Assembly (NCBI GenBank): GCA_021613535.1
Contig: CP075493.1
Span: 15,624,001-15,688,000 of the forward strand
Origin: Adineta vaga
Taxonomy: Eukaryota; Rotifera
Direction of reading: 5' to 3'
Length of the DNA: 64,000 nucleotides
Position numbers and translations under genes: made by a program
Shown: positions 10,938 through 22,560 of the stretch, piece after piece
Layout of the letters: each line of letters opens with the position of its first letter
How positions within the stretch are numbered: the stretch's first letter is position 1
The notes under the pieces: model-generated
Told to the model about the DNA's origin: nothing
Seen by the model: the letters and a program-made list of their open reading frames with translations, nothing else
Database searches by the model: none

Positions 10938-11888
10938 TTAACATAAAATTATTTTCTTGACTTCGTTTCGAAAAGTTTTTGATATGATGAAATTTGCATA
11001 ACAACTAATACAAAATGGAATCGTTCCACTAAATTGACATATATTACTACTAATGGTTTCTAGCTGTGTTCGTTCAGCATTTTTAACATCATTCTGTGTT
11101 ATTTGTTGATAGATGAGATAAAATGCAAATGCAAAACTAAATAATGCATAGATGATAATATCGATCAATAATATTAGGAAAAGTTGATGATCTTTTGATG
11201 AATGAGAATGCTGATTAGATCCTAAAGTTGCAGATAGACTAGCAGCCGGTCTAACTTGTTGAAGACCTCGAATATTCTTAATAGACCATATTCCACATAT
11301 CATCATTAATGAAAGTGCACTTGTTGCTCTGAAAAGTGAAGTATAACTTATGAAAGACAAATAAACACTTGACTGAAAATAACAAATAAATGCATTAGGA
11401 CCAATTTGTATAATATTTGCGAAAACTAATATAGGAGCATGCAAGAATGTCCAAAATAATGTTCCAATAATAATACATATACAAGCAAATCGACGAGTAC
11501 TTCGTCGCCGTGTAAGAGCATTTGGTGAAGTAATCAAAACTCGATCAATAGAAGCGAAAACTAAATAAAGTGGACTTACAACATTGGATAAAATGGTAAT
11601 GTAAAGACGAACACGGCATATAACTATATGACGTGTACTGATATCAATACCATATCCTAGATTCAATGTTGAAGGTACTAATGAAAAATAAATGAATACA
11701 AAATTAGCAAAATTATGAGCAATAAAATAAATTGAGCATGGACTTTTTCTTAGATTCTTTTGATTAAATACAAGTAAATTTAATATACAACCAATAGTAC
11801 CGATAAATATCAATAATGCACTACCAAATTGATATAAATATTTTTGTGCTAGTTGCATTGTAGCGAGTATGTTGGTGGACGAGGACAT
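10938..11888 (-). CDS. Rhodopsin-like 7TM receptor, peptide-receptor-like
   Basis: A 316-residue single-exon protein with seven hydrophobic segments. TM1 contains GTIGCILNLLVF, the class A GN-x-x-V region in variant form. TM3 ends in FASIDRVLITSP, a DRY variant (IDR) typical of invertebrate FMRFamide-like receptor expansions. TM6 (LILLIDIIIYALFSFAFAFYL) and TM7 (FCISCYANFIISKTFRNEV) retain the general layout, with NPxxY replaced. The third intracellular loop is long and Ser/His-rich. The ligand is unknown. It shares little with the GPCR at 2041 beyond topology, so the two are separate lineages rather than a tandem pair. Confidence 0.85.
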   Translation of the reverse strand: MSSSTNILATMQLAQKYLYQFGSALLIFIGTIGCILNLLVFNQKNLRKSPCSIYFIAHNFANFVFIYFSLVPSTLNLGYGIDISTRHIVICRVRLYITILSNVVSPLYLVFASIDRVLITSPNALTRRRSTRRFACICIIIGTLFWTFLHAPILVFANIIQIGPNAFICYFQSSVYLSFISYTSLFRATSALSLMMICGIWSIKNIRGLQQVRPAASLSATLGSNQHSHSSKDHQLFLILLIDIIIYALFSFAFAFYLIYQQITQNDVKNAERTQLETISSNICQFSGTIPFCISCYANFIISKTFRNEVKKIILC

Positions 11889-12503
11889 GATAACCTTGGA
11901 TGTTTGAGATAGTTAATAAAGTGCGCTTTCTTCAACTGTTGATGTCAAATAAATGAAGTAATCAGAGATGGGAAAAAAACGCGTATTTTGTTTGTGATAA
12001 GAGACTAATGAACAGTGTTGTCAGATCTTCCGGATTTTCCAGAAACATTGCGGATATTCCAACCGTTTCTGACTTTTTTCCAAGTTCCGGATGATTCCAT
12101 ATTTTTGATGATTTTTATTGAAATAAATTTTATTCATTCTAGTCAAAAATATTCTATAAAAAGGAACAACCCCCTTCTCATATTCAGTTTATTAGAGTGA
12201 AAAACTGTAATTCAAACATAGAGAAAATATACATAATTAAACAAAGAACTAATTTAATATTTCTTAATAAATTTTCATAAAATAAAAACTAACTGAAGAA
12301 AAGTCCATCTCCAGTTAGATCAAGTCGTTGAATAATAACATCATCGATTTTAATCTTTACATTATTGGTAATTTGTATTGTATCCTGAAATTGTCGTGTT
12401 CAATTGCATTGTTTGATTTAGTCGTACACACATCTCTTTGAAATTATCGAGATTTTGTTTGATTTAGAGAAGTTTTATTTCATCGTTATGTTAATTTGAA
12501 TGC
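11889..12503. other. Intergenic, no gene seen
   Basis: AT-rich sequence between the GPCR and the MULE relic. A 61-codon frame at 12015-12200 has no features and is not called. Confidence 0.4.
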
Positions 12504-13400
12504 TATGTTTTTGGTCAACAGCCACTTCGTCGACAAACACTTCGTCGATTCACTTTGTCAAATAATTTTCGTCGACAGAACATTTAGTCCAAAAAGTTTT
12601 GTCGACAGTATAGTCCATCGACATTTATTTCAGTCGATGCCGATAGAAGGTGTTCTGTTTTGAATAGCTTACTCATTCTAAAGATAATAATAGTTTAACA
12701 GTTCTTCGCATAAATCGTAGCATTAGTGAACGATGTCTACTCCTGTTTCTCTTCAATCATGGAATGTTTCAAACCTCAGTATTAGAACTAATAATATTGA
12801 TGAGAGTGAGATTTTTCTTGATTTCCGATGTTGTATATAGTTTAAATACATGCAGGATGGCATAAACGTTTTGCCCATCGAATTGAAAAGAAACATCCTA
12901 ACATCTGGCATTTCATAAAAGTTCTCCGAAACGAAGAGGTTTATGTAAAGCAAACTGTTCAACATGTTAAGATGGGAAAAATAAAGAAAAACAGTAATAA
13001 AGGTTGTGAAATACAGCAATGGCTAGATAATTTAATTCATAAATACAATAAAAAAGAAATCACGCTCTATGAGTACCTTGAAGGACTTTCACTTTTGATG
13101 GCTAAAACAAAAGGAGTCATCGTATATATGATCTTCATATCTATTTGCAAATCTTGATATATTTTGTTCTTGTCATTCATTTCTATGTCGTTACTTAGTT
13201 GTCTCTTGGATTAAGTATATTGTGTGATATGTTATTTAAATAAAATTCTCTAAAAACCAACTTGATAGTTTTTATCGTTTCACTTTTTCAACCTTTTTGT
13301 TAGAATATTTAGTTGACGAAATGCAGTGTCGACTAAAATTTTTTGACAATATTCTGTTGACTAACTGACTGTCGACGAAAATTTGTCGACCAAAAACATA
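12504..13400 (+). mobile_element. Degenerate MULE-type element with GTCGAC-rich TIRs
   Basis: The two ends are imperfect inverted repeats about 90 bp long. The left begins TATGTTTTTGGTCAACAG and the right ends TTGTCGACCAAAAACATA. Each arm contains several GTCGAC or TCGTCGAC motifs. Inside is only the end of a transposase frame. I found no target-site duplication, consistent with an old, decayed copy. It is probably an internally deleted derivative of a Mutator-like element. Confidence 0.6.
12856..13158 (+). pseudogene. MULE transposase C-terminal fragment
   Basis: After an acceptor-like ACATGCAG, the plus frame reads GWHKRFAHRIEKKHPNIWHF followed by a V-L-R-N-E-E segment. This matches the characteristic C-terminal signature of metazoan Mutator-like transposases (GWH-x2-F, HP-x-IW-x-FI, then an acidic residue). 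About 100 residues remain; the catalytic DDE core is absent. A possible upstream exon with ATG at 12734 is short. The fragment lies between the inverted repeats of the element described above and cannot encode an active enzyme. Confidence 0.65.
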
Positions 13401-13631
13401 ATTACCAATGAAACTATCTGTATACTAAACAGTTATATTTCTTGATTATATACAACCTTATTTCTTCGGTGCGGTATTCCTCTTGTTGATATTGTGTGAT
13501 AAAGACAAAAATATGATGTTGAGATCCCCAGTTGTACACTAAGACATAATTTAATACTGATTTTATATAAAAAAAATTATCTTTTCTGTTTCTCTTCTAC
13601 TTTTCAATACGAAAGTTTCTGCTTTTGAATT

Positions 13632-15071
13632 TCAAAAGATGGTATCGCTGTTTTCAAAGTTAACGAAAGCCTCCAGATCACAGTAATTAACTGTAACTTC
13701 GATGGATTCTTGTTCCTTAGAATTCAGTTCCGATTGAATTATTTCGACCGTTTTTTGCTTATCACCTGCAAAGACCAGACATAGATTTCGAAATTTCATT
13801 TTTCGTAGACTTTTTATTAAACGTGCTCCAGCATTATGCGGCGGATTTTCGTTGTCACGGTACATATCAGTGACAATACGAAATGTCTCTTGATTTTTCA
13901 ACCGCTGTCCAAAGGGGGACCGAAGAAATGATAGTGCGCTGTCGGTAGAGGACTTTGGAATAAAATGAACATTTTTATTCAGCGCTTTGGCTGCTGCACG
14001 CTCCATATACTCTTTATTCTGCCAGTTTTCGTCGAAAATTCGATCATCAACCCACATTACAGACCACCGGCTCATACCCAATTCAATCTGTCGCATGTAT
14101 ATTGTGTGTTGCGTTCCGTGCCATGCTATGTCATGATGAAAAACAATAAATGAAGAATGTGGTAAAAATAACACTTCATCCTCTTCTGGAAAGTTAGAAA
14201 ATTGTTTAATAAAACGACCCGTTAAAGAATATATTTTGAAAAATGTATTACGTCGTTCAAAATCACCATTCGCAACATTTTTACCTTTTTTTGAACTATT
14301 GAATTTAATCCATGTGACCAAACTCCCAGCCGTATACATATTCAGTTCATCATCTGATAACTGGCAAGCTCGTGTCACATAACCCCAATAGTATGGTATA
14401 TATGAGACAGCTTTTATTAAATAGTACAGCGTAACAACTGCCTCTTGCAGTTCATCTTCGCTTCTTTCGAGGTTTGCGCCATTTCCACGACGAGCAATAA
14501 GACTGGCTCCTCTGTGAACTACTTCATATTTTGTGCCGGTATAGAACGAAAGAGCCAATGCTATCGACTTTGCTTCGTCTATTGATAAACCTTTTTGTAC
14601 AAAATATTTATGGGTCTTTGCAACAAGTGCATCATGTTCATCCATTACTTTATCGACATTTATTCCATCGTTTTGTTCGTAGAAACGGCAGACTGACCGA
14701 AATTTTTCGAATGATAAATTCTTTTGCACCATCTTCATTACAGCGGGATTTAAATGATCTTGAGAGACAGCACGATTCCGGCATTGTTCTGCTATTTCTT
14801 CAATGTCTTCATATAGTGTTATAAATTCCAACATGAATTCGAACTTTTCGGATTCCATTATTATTAGATTCGGCTGATCGACTGTGACAGCATATTCCTC
14901 ATCTCGATTAGCGATAAAATCTTTTAACTGGTTCAGGTGTGTACGGTTCTCGACACGGCCGACTAAGATCGCATAACGATTTTGTTGCTGCGAGAGTGGC
15001 ACTCTATCAAAACTTTTATTTGGATTGAAAGCACATAAATCTTTAAGAATGTCAACTACTTGCCGCGACAT
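13632..15071 (-). CDS. ADP-ribosyltransferase fused to receiver-like domain
   Basis: Intronless, 479 residues. Residues about 150-320 resemble the arginine ADP-ribosyltransferase (ART) fold. There is a conserved YTG..Y segment near 177. The R-S-E layout follows: Arg in YWGYVTRAC near 234, Ser in WIKFNSS near 259 and ExE-like FPEEDEV near 296-300 followed by LFLPHSSFIVF. The C-terminus from about 336 starts SVMWVDDRIFDENW and contains IVTDMYRD. This resembles bacterial WVDD-type receiver-like domains, with the acidic pair and a central Asp matching phospho-acceptor positions. Such a domain would make the protein a regulated NAD-using enzyme. ART assignment is fairly firm; the receiver call is inference. 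The lack of introns is compatible with horizontal gain or retroposition. Telomere-like tracts lie just upstream of the gene. Confidence 0.72.
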   Translation of the reverse strand: MSRQVVDILKDLCAFNPNKSFDRVPLSQQQNRYAILVGRVENRTHLNQLKDFIANRDEEYAVTVDQPNLIIMESEKFEFMLEFITLYEDIEEIAEQCRNRAVSQDHLNPAVMKMVQKNLSFEKFRSVCRFYEQNDGINVDKVMDEHDALVAKTHKYFVQKGLSIDEAKSIALALSFYTGTKYEVVHRGASLIARRGNGANLERSEDELQEAVVTLYYLIKAVSYIPYYWGYVTRACQLSDDELNMYTAGSLVTWIKFNSSKKGKNVANGDFERRNTFFKIYSLTGRFIKQFSNFPEEDEVLFLPHSSFIVFHHDIAWHGTQHTIYMRQIELGMSRWSVMWVDDRIFDENWQNKEYMERAAAKALNKNVHFIPKSSTDSALSFLRSPFGQRLKNQETFRIVTDMYRDNENPPHNAGARLIKSLRKMKFRNLCLVFAGDKQKTVEIIQSELNSKEQESIEVTVNYCDLEAFVNFENSDTIF

Positions 15072-15139
15072 TCAGTGTCTTCCTTCTTAAAAAAAAATTA
15101 GAGGTTTATTAGTGGTCAATACAAGCCAATGTGCTGTCC

Positions 15140-15425
15140 TAGTACCATTGGGAGTGTGGGTGTGGGTTACAGATAAAACAATAGTCACACGCATCCTAAA
15201 AAAACAATTTTAGCAAAAAGGATCAGGAAAAAGGTATGATATTACTGGAAAAATCCTATTCACAAAAAAGGAGATTTCTTGAAACCCCAAAAAAAATTCT
15301 GGGATAGACTAAAAACATCCCAAAACCTTTTTTAAGGGTTCAGCAAACGTCCTTTTTTTGTGAATAGGATTTCTCCAACAATATCATACTTTCTCCCTGA
15401 TTTCTTTTGCTAAAATTGTTTTTTG
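15140..15425. repeat. Foldback (hairpin) repeat beside telomere-like tract
   Basis: A short GTGTGGGTGTGGG run at about 15156-15168 precedes a long imperfect inverted repeat. One arm at about 15197-15290 has ACAATTTTAGC, GTATGATATT and AATCCTATTCACAAAAAA. The other at about 15340-15425 has the reverse complements of the same three blocks. The loop is about 45 bp and itself has a small inverted repeat (GGGATAGAC / ACATCCCA). No target duplication was found. It looks like a MITE or foldback element; coding is absent. Confidence 0.6.
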
Positions 15426-15794
15426 TTGTTGTGCATGTCTATGCGTGTGCTCGTTTTTTTCTCTTCTTTTTATTTTTCTTGTTTCTTTTTTCTTTTCTCT
15501 TTCTTGTTTACTGGCACTATTAGGATCTGATAGTTAAAGTTTTTTTAAGCAAATAAAAAAACAATAATGCCATATCTTTTTCTTTCTGTAGAAATATATG
15601 TTAGAGATATCATAAACGACGAAGAAAAAGATAGAAGCAGTCAAACACGAGAAAAAAGTCAAGTTGAAATATACATTTGCGATAAAAATTTATTCGTTCC
15701 CACAGATTTTATCATCTGCTCATTTCAGTTTCTACCAAAACAGCAGTGTAGCTCTTACTAACAAGGCCCTTTTGAAGGTGCGGGTCAATATGCT

Positions 15795-16007
15795 TGAGGG
15801 TGTGGGTGTGGGTGTGTGTGGGTGTGGGTGTGGGTGTGTGTGGGTGTGGGTGTGGGTGTGTGTGGGTGTGGGTGTGGGTGTGTGTGGGTGTGTGTGGGTG
15901 TGGGTGTGGGTGTGTGTGGGTGTGGGTGTGGGTGTGTGTGGGTGTGGGTGTGGGTGTGTGTGGGTGTGGGTGTGGGTGTGTGTGGGTGTGGGTGTGGGTG
16001 TGGGTTA
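15795..16007 (+). repeat. Interstitial telomere-like array, 22-bp higher-order unit
   Basis: About 210 bp made only of GGGTGT and GT units on the plus strand. The dominant period is 22 bp: three GGGTGT hexamers followed by GTGT, repeated about nine times with one shortened unit. This is the TGTGGG telomere repeat type known from bdelloids, with a regular higher-order variation. Open reading frames across it on both strands are artefacts of the repeat. Confidence 0.85.
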
Positions 16008-16019
16008 TACTCTTTTTTT

Positions 16020-16062
16020 CACCGACAACCACACCCACATCCATCCACATTCACACCATCCT
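16020..16062 (-). repeat. Degenerate C-rich telomere-like stretch
   Basis: Immediately after the G-rich array, separated by a short spacer, the plus strand becomes C-rich (CCACACCCACATCCATCC...). It is a degenerate telomere-like stretch in the opposite orientation, giving a head-to-head arrangement. Confidence 0.5.
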
Positions 16063-16322
16063 CAAATTTACATGATGAGTTTTTTTCAGCAAAAGCGAAA
16101 TTTTAGTAAAAGTTTTATCTTAAAGATACTTTCAAATAGTTATGTTTAGTATTATTGCAACCATTAAAAAGAAAAAACTAATAATCGTTTGCGCTTATCT
16201 TGCTTTTTTATCTAGCTGTCTGTCAAAAAGAAACATGTATTTTATCAAGTAAATGTCGAAAACAGTATAGCGTTTTGTTCTTCTTTCTTTAAGCTAATGC
16301 ACATGTAAATATCTTTAAAATC

Positions 16323-19300
16323 TCAATACAAATATCGCTTAGCAATGTCTATGAATGAACGTTGTTGAGTCTGTTTAATAAATGATAATTGAAGAAAAGC
16401 TTGTTTATAAATTGATGATGAATAAATAAAAAATGGGAAAAACGTAACTTGCGGAATATATGAAAAAAGAAAAATAATTATAATTATATGTCGAAGCCAA
16501 ATTTGATTCCATTGATGACAATTAACAACAAATCCAATAATAAGTTGTGGTAATGATGAAATAATCATTAATAATGAACAAAAACATTGTTCTTGAAATT
16601 TATTTATTTGTTTTGATATGGAAATAAAGAAACTTTCCTTATAACTTTTCGATTTACTTTTTGATACTAAATAAATAAGTTTTAAAATTGAATAACTATT
16701 AAGACAAAATGGTGTTAAATGATGAATAAAAGTTAATAATGTGGCAAATGTTTTCCATAAACCATATGGTTCAGTAATACATTGATAAGATTTCATCTGA
16801 TCATTCTTATTTAAAATTAATAAACGATGAAATAAGATTTCTGTTATTGTACTAATTGATACAATGATCATCAATGTTATATACAAGATTATCTATTCAA
16901 AATAAAATAAAAACAAATTTTGACAACAAAAAATTCAATTACTTTTCGTTTAATTTTAGAAGATTGATCCATATTTGTTAATATTTGTGTTGATTGTTGT
17001 AAACGAGTTATATTTATCAATGCAGTTGACCATTTACTAACATATACAAACATATTAATTATATAAGATATAGATTTACATAAAATATAATTTAAAGAAA
17101 TATTTGTTATCTGAGATAAATCATTCATAAAGATATAAATAATTTGTATTATAAGACTAAAAAGTGTTATTTGATTCCAAATACATGTAAAAATAAGAAG
17201 ATAAACAAGAAATGTACGAATTATTGTTGAATGTAAAAGAGTTAAGATTGAACATAAATTACTTAATAAACCAATAAAAAACATGAAAATTGATAAAATA
17301 AAATAAATTATTTTTGATATTGATGAAATATTTTCATAATCATCAATTTGATCATTGGAAATTAATAAAGTTTCAAGTGAATAACCAAATTGTGCTGTTT
17401 TATATTGACATAATAATCCATAATAACATTTAGAACATCGACATAAATAATCATAACGATTTTCATGTTTATTACGATAAACACACAAACCATCATTTAA
17501 ACCTTGAAATAAAAGACTTATATCGAAAAATCTTTCTCTTTCTAAGAATAAATATCTTACAGAAATGACATTGATCATATTGAAAATCATATTTATAACA
17601 TGATGCTGATTGTCTTTGTAAATCACATAAACATAAATATGTTTGTTCATCATAAAAACATAAAATATTCGAATTTTGACATGCTTGATGATATCGTTTC
17701 ATAAATGGTATTAATTTTATATCAGAATTATAATCATTTTTATCTTCCGGAACTAAATTCTGAAATTCTCGCGCATGACGACATCGATTTGTTTCATTCA
17801 ATGTAAAAATTTCTTTTGAATAAAGTGGAGCATTTCTGGTCCATAGAAGATAAATATTATAATTCACGGAGCTGGTAAAAACTTTTAATAAACCTACACG
17901 ATAATATCGTTCGTTAGAATAGAAATACGGTGAACTTATTGTTGAATTGAACATATTGACTTGATATTGATGAGAAATAGTTAATGTATGTGAATCAATA
18001 CTTAGAGAACTTATTTGTAAAGTCATTGCTAGAGACGTTGAACGTACTGATATTTGTAGTGAAGAGCCGTGAATTTCACAACTATGATACAAACGAAAAT
18101 ATTTATGTGGTTGAATATATTTTTCGATTTTACTTATCACCAAAAAATGTTTTTTGACAAAAACAAAATGCTTCCGCTTTTTCATCATAATACCTATCTG
18201 CTGTTATAAGATATAAAGTTCCATTTTTTCCACATCTATTTGAATACAAAGCTCCTTCATCGACCATATGACATGTATGACCATATCGATTGATTGGACA
18301 AATACATAGAAAATCATCATATTGATCAATTCCATTGTAAAACGTCGGAAGAAAATAACTATTGGACGCACAAGATACATTTTGATATTGTTCAGTACAT
18401 TCTAATCCATACCATCCTGATTGACATTCACAATAAAATGATGCAGTATCAATCAAATGACAATTTTGACTATGAATTCCACAAGAATTTATCATAGAAT
18501 TTGAACAGGATTTTGAACTTGTTGGATTTAATATAACAGTTAGACGATATGTTGGTAAAAATGGATATTTAATTGGATAACGATGAATACTAAATAATTT
18601 CACTAGATTTCTTCCAATTGTATAAATATGAAACATAATTGTATAATCATTCGATGATGCTTGATGAATTGTATCAAGTAATGACCAAGGATAGTGAAGA
18701 TAAAATCTTTGTTTTCTTTTTAATGGTAATTCTATCCAATTAAATGATAATTTCATATGATCAATTGTTTTATATTGATACTGAAGTAATGTTATTACTC
18801 TTATATTACTAAAATTATGTTTCGATGGATCAAGTGTCATTTCTATTGTATAGATCACAGTTATACGATGAGATTGGTATTGACATCGATCACCATAAGA
18901 ACTTGATGGGCAAAGACAGGCTATTCTCATTGATCCAAGGGTATAATAATTTTCAATTGCTATTCCACGATTACAAAACCATACAAGATTAGGAGCAGAA
19001 GAAGAAAACTGTGGTTCTTGTTGTGGACGTGGCGTAGTTGGATTTTCCTTGTTCGTGTATTTTACAAACTTATTTCTTATATTTCTTTGAGAATGACATC
19101 TTTGTTCATCAGGATTAAGATTACGTGGAAGACATTCTGGTTTACCATCGCATCGAGCATTTCTATTCAAACATTGCAAATATTCTGTTACATTTGGTTT
19201 TCGAGATAATGAACAATCAAATGTTCCTCGTGGACAAATTCTTTCAGTGAATAAATTATCTTGATGACGACAATAACCATTTGATTCATCTTCACCATTC

Positions 19301-21598
19301 AAACAATGTTCTATTCCATCACCTAAACACAAAAAAAGAAATAACAAAAGATTTTTCTATTAAATCCTATACACATACAGAGCAATTGTTGATCTATACA
19401 AGTACCATTCGAACATCGAAAACGTTGTCCAATTTGATATTCATCTTCACATGCTATCGTATTTCGTTCATCTTGACCTCCTAAACAATCGATAATTCCA
19501 TTTCCAATTAAATCTGGTCTAAGTTTAACATCAATGAATTTCCATGTTGTAATATTTTGACATATCCATCGAAATGCTTTACTATTTAAACAAAAGATTT
19601 CATCTCGTCCATCAACAAAATCCCATATATGATTACAATTGCTTCGTGGTGGAATACAATTTCCATTCCATAATAATGAGTCTTTTCGATCATATTGAAA
19701 CCAATTTGATAAACATTTCCAGCCTGATATTGAACAATTCATTTCATCAATTCCATATGCTAAATCCCATTGTGAATCACAAAGATCAGAAAATTTTATT
19801 CGTAATTCTTTGTTAATTAAATTCATGTCATTTGCTTCTCTTAATAATTGACAACCAATATCATTTGTTTGTTCGCATTTAATAGATTTCCAATCAATTT
19901 GTTGATAAATTTCATCTGAACCATCTGAACAGTCGACTTGTTCATTTCCTACAAAGAACTTGTTGAAAATGAATTCTTTCATAATATAACTTACCGATAA
20001 GATGAAACATAATCTTTTCTGAAACAGTTTTACATTGATATCGATCTTGTAAAAATCTTTCATCTTCTATTTCAATATTTTCATCTGATCCATCTAAACA
20101 ATCTTTATAACCATCTAATAATCGATATTTTGAAATACATTCAATTGAATTTAAACATTGATAAAAGTCATGAGGATGTTCACGACATGTATCTTTTTCT
20201 AATTTGATTTGAAATAAATTATCGAATGGAATCGAATGATATTTAGAAAGATTCTCGTTTGTTACGCATTGATTTTTAAAACAAAATAAATCAGGATGAA
20301 GTGAACCATTATTAATTTGTTCACTGCTGATGTATGCATTGACAAAAGGTGAAAAGAAATATGAATATGCATAAAATAATAAAGATTGATTCATTGTTTT
20401 ACATTTATTTGATATATCATTTTGAATTGTAACTAAATCACTTAAATCTTGTGTTCTCGATGCAATATAATGACGGATGACATCAATACATTCTGAATTT
20501 GTGTTCGGAACATCTTTCCACTGACAATATCCATCGTTTAAAGTTTTTCTTAAAACTTTCTGTTCACACATATAAAACATATCATTCCAATTCATACATT
20601 TAATTGATACTTGAAATCGAGCAAACCATGATATACATTGTCCATCACCACATGAAAATTGATCTTTCGTACAAAGATGTTCTTCACAATCAATCCATGG
20701 AAATTGATAACATAATTGTTCATTTAATTTTAATTGTTCATCACTTCCATCTAAACAATCAAATTGACCATCAAATAAAAATTCTGGTGGAATACATAAA
20801 CCATTTCGACAACGAAATTCTATTTCAATATCACATTTATTCATTTCGAAATTCATACATTGATTTTCATCATCACCATTAATACAATCAATTTCACCAT
20901 CACAAATATCACGCCAATCAAGACATCGTTTTCTATTTAAACTATCACGACATGTCGCAAGTAAATTGTAACATGATATAAGACGATTTTCAGGTGAGAA
21001 TTCTTTACGTGCTTTTCCAATAGATGGAACTATAATATCACCCACATCGATAAATTCTTCATTTGATATAATACGAAGTACTTTATATTCACAATATCTT
21101 CCAAAAATTTCTTCAGATTTACAAATACATATGAATAGTTGTTTGTTATTAATTAATATTTCTGTTTGATTTTTTCGATAGAAAATATATTGTTGATATG
21201 CATCGATCAAATCAAGTGGAATATTCAAATCCATTAACCAGTATTCATTTTTATCTGAAAAATAAATCGAATCTTTATTTAAAAATAAAAGAAAATCATT
21301 TACTTTCTTTATATAATTTTTCAAATGAAATCTTTTGTTTTGTAAATAAGGAACATTCTGTTGATTTTTCGTCATAAGGTATTCGTATACACAAACGTAC
21401 ATAATCATCAATGTCGTCTGTATTAGATGTGATGCGTCCGAGATACGTATTTCTGATGTAAAAACAATCACGATAAATTGCATTGGGTCGTCGATTGAGT
21501 GTGAACTCGAAAATATCTGCTGCGAGTTTATATCTGTCAGTTACAGTCAATTGTATTACTATGAAAAATATAAGAAAACAATCTATTTGGTAACTCAT
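16323..21598 (-). CDS. LDLa-EGF-7TM receptor, seven exons
   Basis: Six introns are placed by GT..AG and domain continuity at 21255-21303, 19949-19994, 19323-19378, 18082-18133, 17503-17560 and 16893-16942. The remaining 4965 nt encode 1654 residues with no leftover base. The protein starts with a signal peptide (IDCFLIFFIVIQLTV). It then has several LDL-receptor class A repeats (for example CDGEIDCINGDDE, FDGQFDCLDGSDE, GYKDCLDGSDE, CDGIEHCLNGEDE). EGF-like modules such as CECQSGWYGLEC, CICPINRYGHTC and CRCSKCYYGLLC come next. A C-terminal seven-helix bundle begins near YFILSIFMFFIGLLSN. The ectodomain would bind ligand through Ca-stabilised LDLa modules and signal through a class A-like 7TM unit. 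The layout recalls GRL101-type LDLa receptors. Ligand unknown. Confidence 0.85.
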
Positions 21599-22560
21599 CG
21601 TTCAGTATAATGCAAATATTATATAGAAATATGCGTATATCTTTTTAGTGATTGATTTTCATAAAAAAATGTCAATCTCAATGTGTTTCAATATTATTAT
21701 AATGTCAAACTACTTACATATGTTCATTTATTAAAGTGTATTTTATTAGAATTAACAACATTTTTATTCAATAAACAATATTTTCTATGGGAAATTCAAA
21801 TGAAATGATTATTTACTACCATAAGTAACATTGTTGATAAATATACTAATCGATGAAAAATCTTCATCAATAATTGAAAATCATAAAATGTACATGATTT
21901 AATAGTCACGTTTTGAATACAATTTTTCAAAGAAAAATATTCAAAATCTTCAATATACTATACCGCTGCAGCGCCGCTGTGAACATCTCAGATTCATATA
22001 TCAAATCAATTTTATTCTAGTATAACAGTATCACATTTAGTGGCAAAATCTTCAAGCAAAAATAATTGTTTGAATCTTCTCGTTTTGAATCAAAAGGGTG
22101 ATCAGGAAAATAAAGTTCAAATTTTAATGTATATGTTACACGGGAAATTAAAATCCAGGGCAATTTAAAATTCCCCTAAGGGGAAATTGATGGTAAGAAT
22201 GTACGTGTAAGTCAGAATAAAGGTGAAACAACCTCCTACACCCACACCCACACCCACACCTTGCTACTCAAAGCTTAGCATCAAATTCAATAATATTTAA
22301 AACTGCTCGTGATCAATTCTTTGACGATCTTCAAACAAAAATAGAAGATCCGAAAGAATTTTTTATAATACGTTTTAACTGAGTTTGACTTCCATGACTT
22401 GACTTGGCTTGACTTGTGAAAACGTCTGACTTGCCCATCTCTGGACACATCGAGTGATTCTAGTTATGCGCTCACTTTTTCCGTACATTTGAAAAAGTAC
22501 AAGATTCTAAATCTTTTCTCGATAGCATACTGTTGATACCTGATTACATTGTGTTCTTAG
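21599..22560. other. Intergenic with short telomere-like tract
   Basis: Probable promoter side of the LDLa receptor up to about 21.75 kb. At 22236-22260 the plus strand carries CACCCACACCCACACCCACACC, another telomere-like tract. Near 22385-22420 there is a short imperfect tandem of GACTTG/GACTTGGC. An open stretch at 22275-22380 has coding-like composition but no recognisable family. Confidence 0.5.

Noticed and set aside
15712-16050. CRISPR-like or satellite array
   Set aside because: No spacers; it is a direct repeat of telomere-type hexamers.
15664-16149. Long Val/Trp/Cys-Gly and Thr-His/Pro-His frames over the GT-rich array on both strands
   Set aside because: They are translations of the telomere-like repeat in every frame; no coding signal.
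16889-17653. Independent short 7TM gene
   Set aside because: Two splice junctions connect it with the EGF modules upstream and the last exon downstream.
21296-21483. Frameshift in the LDLa receptor
   Set aside because: A 49-bp intron (21255-21303, GTAAAT..TTTCAG) joins the two frames and makes the whole model divisible by three.
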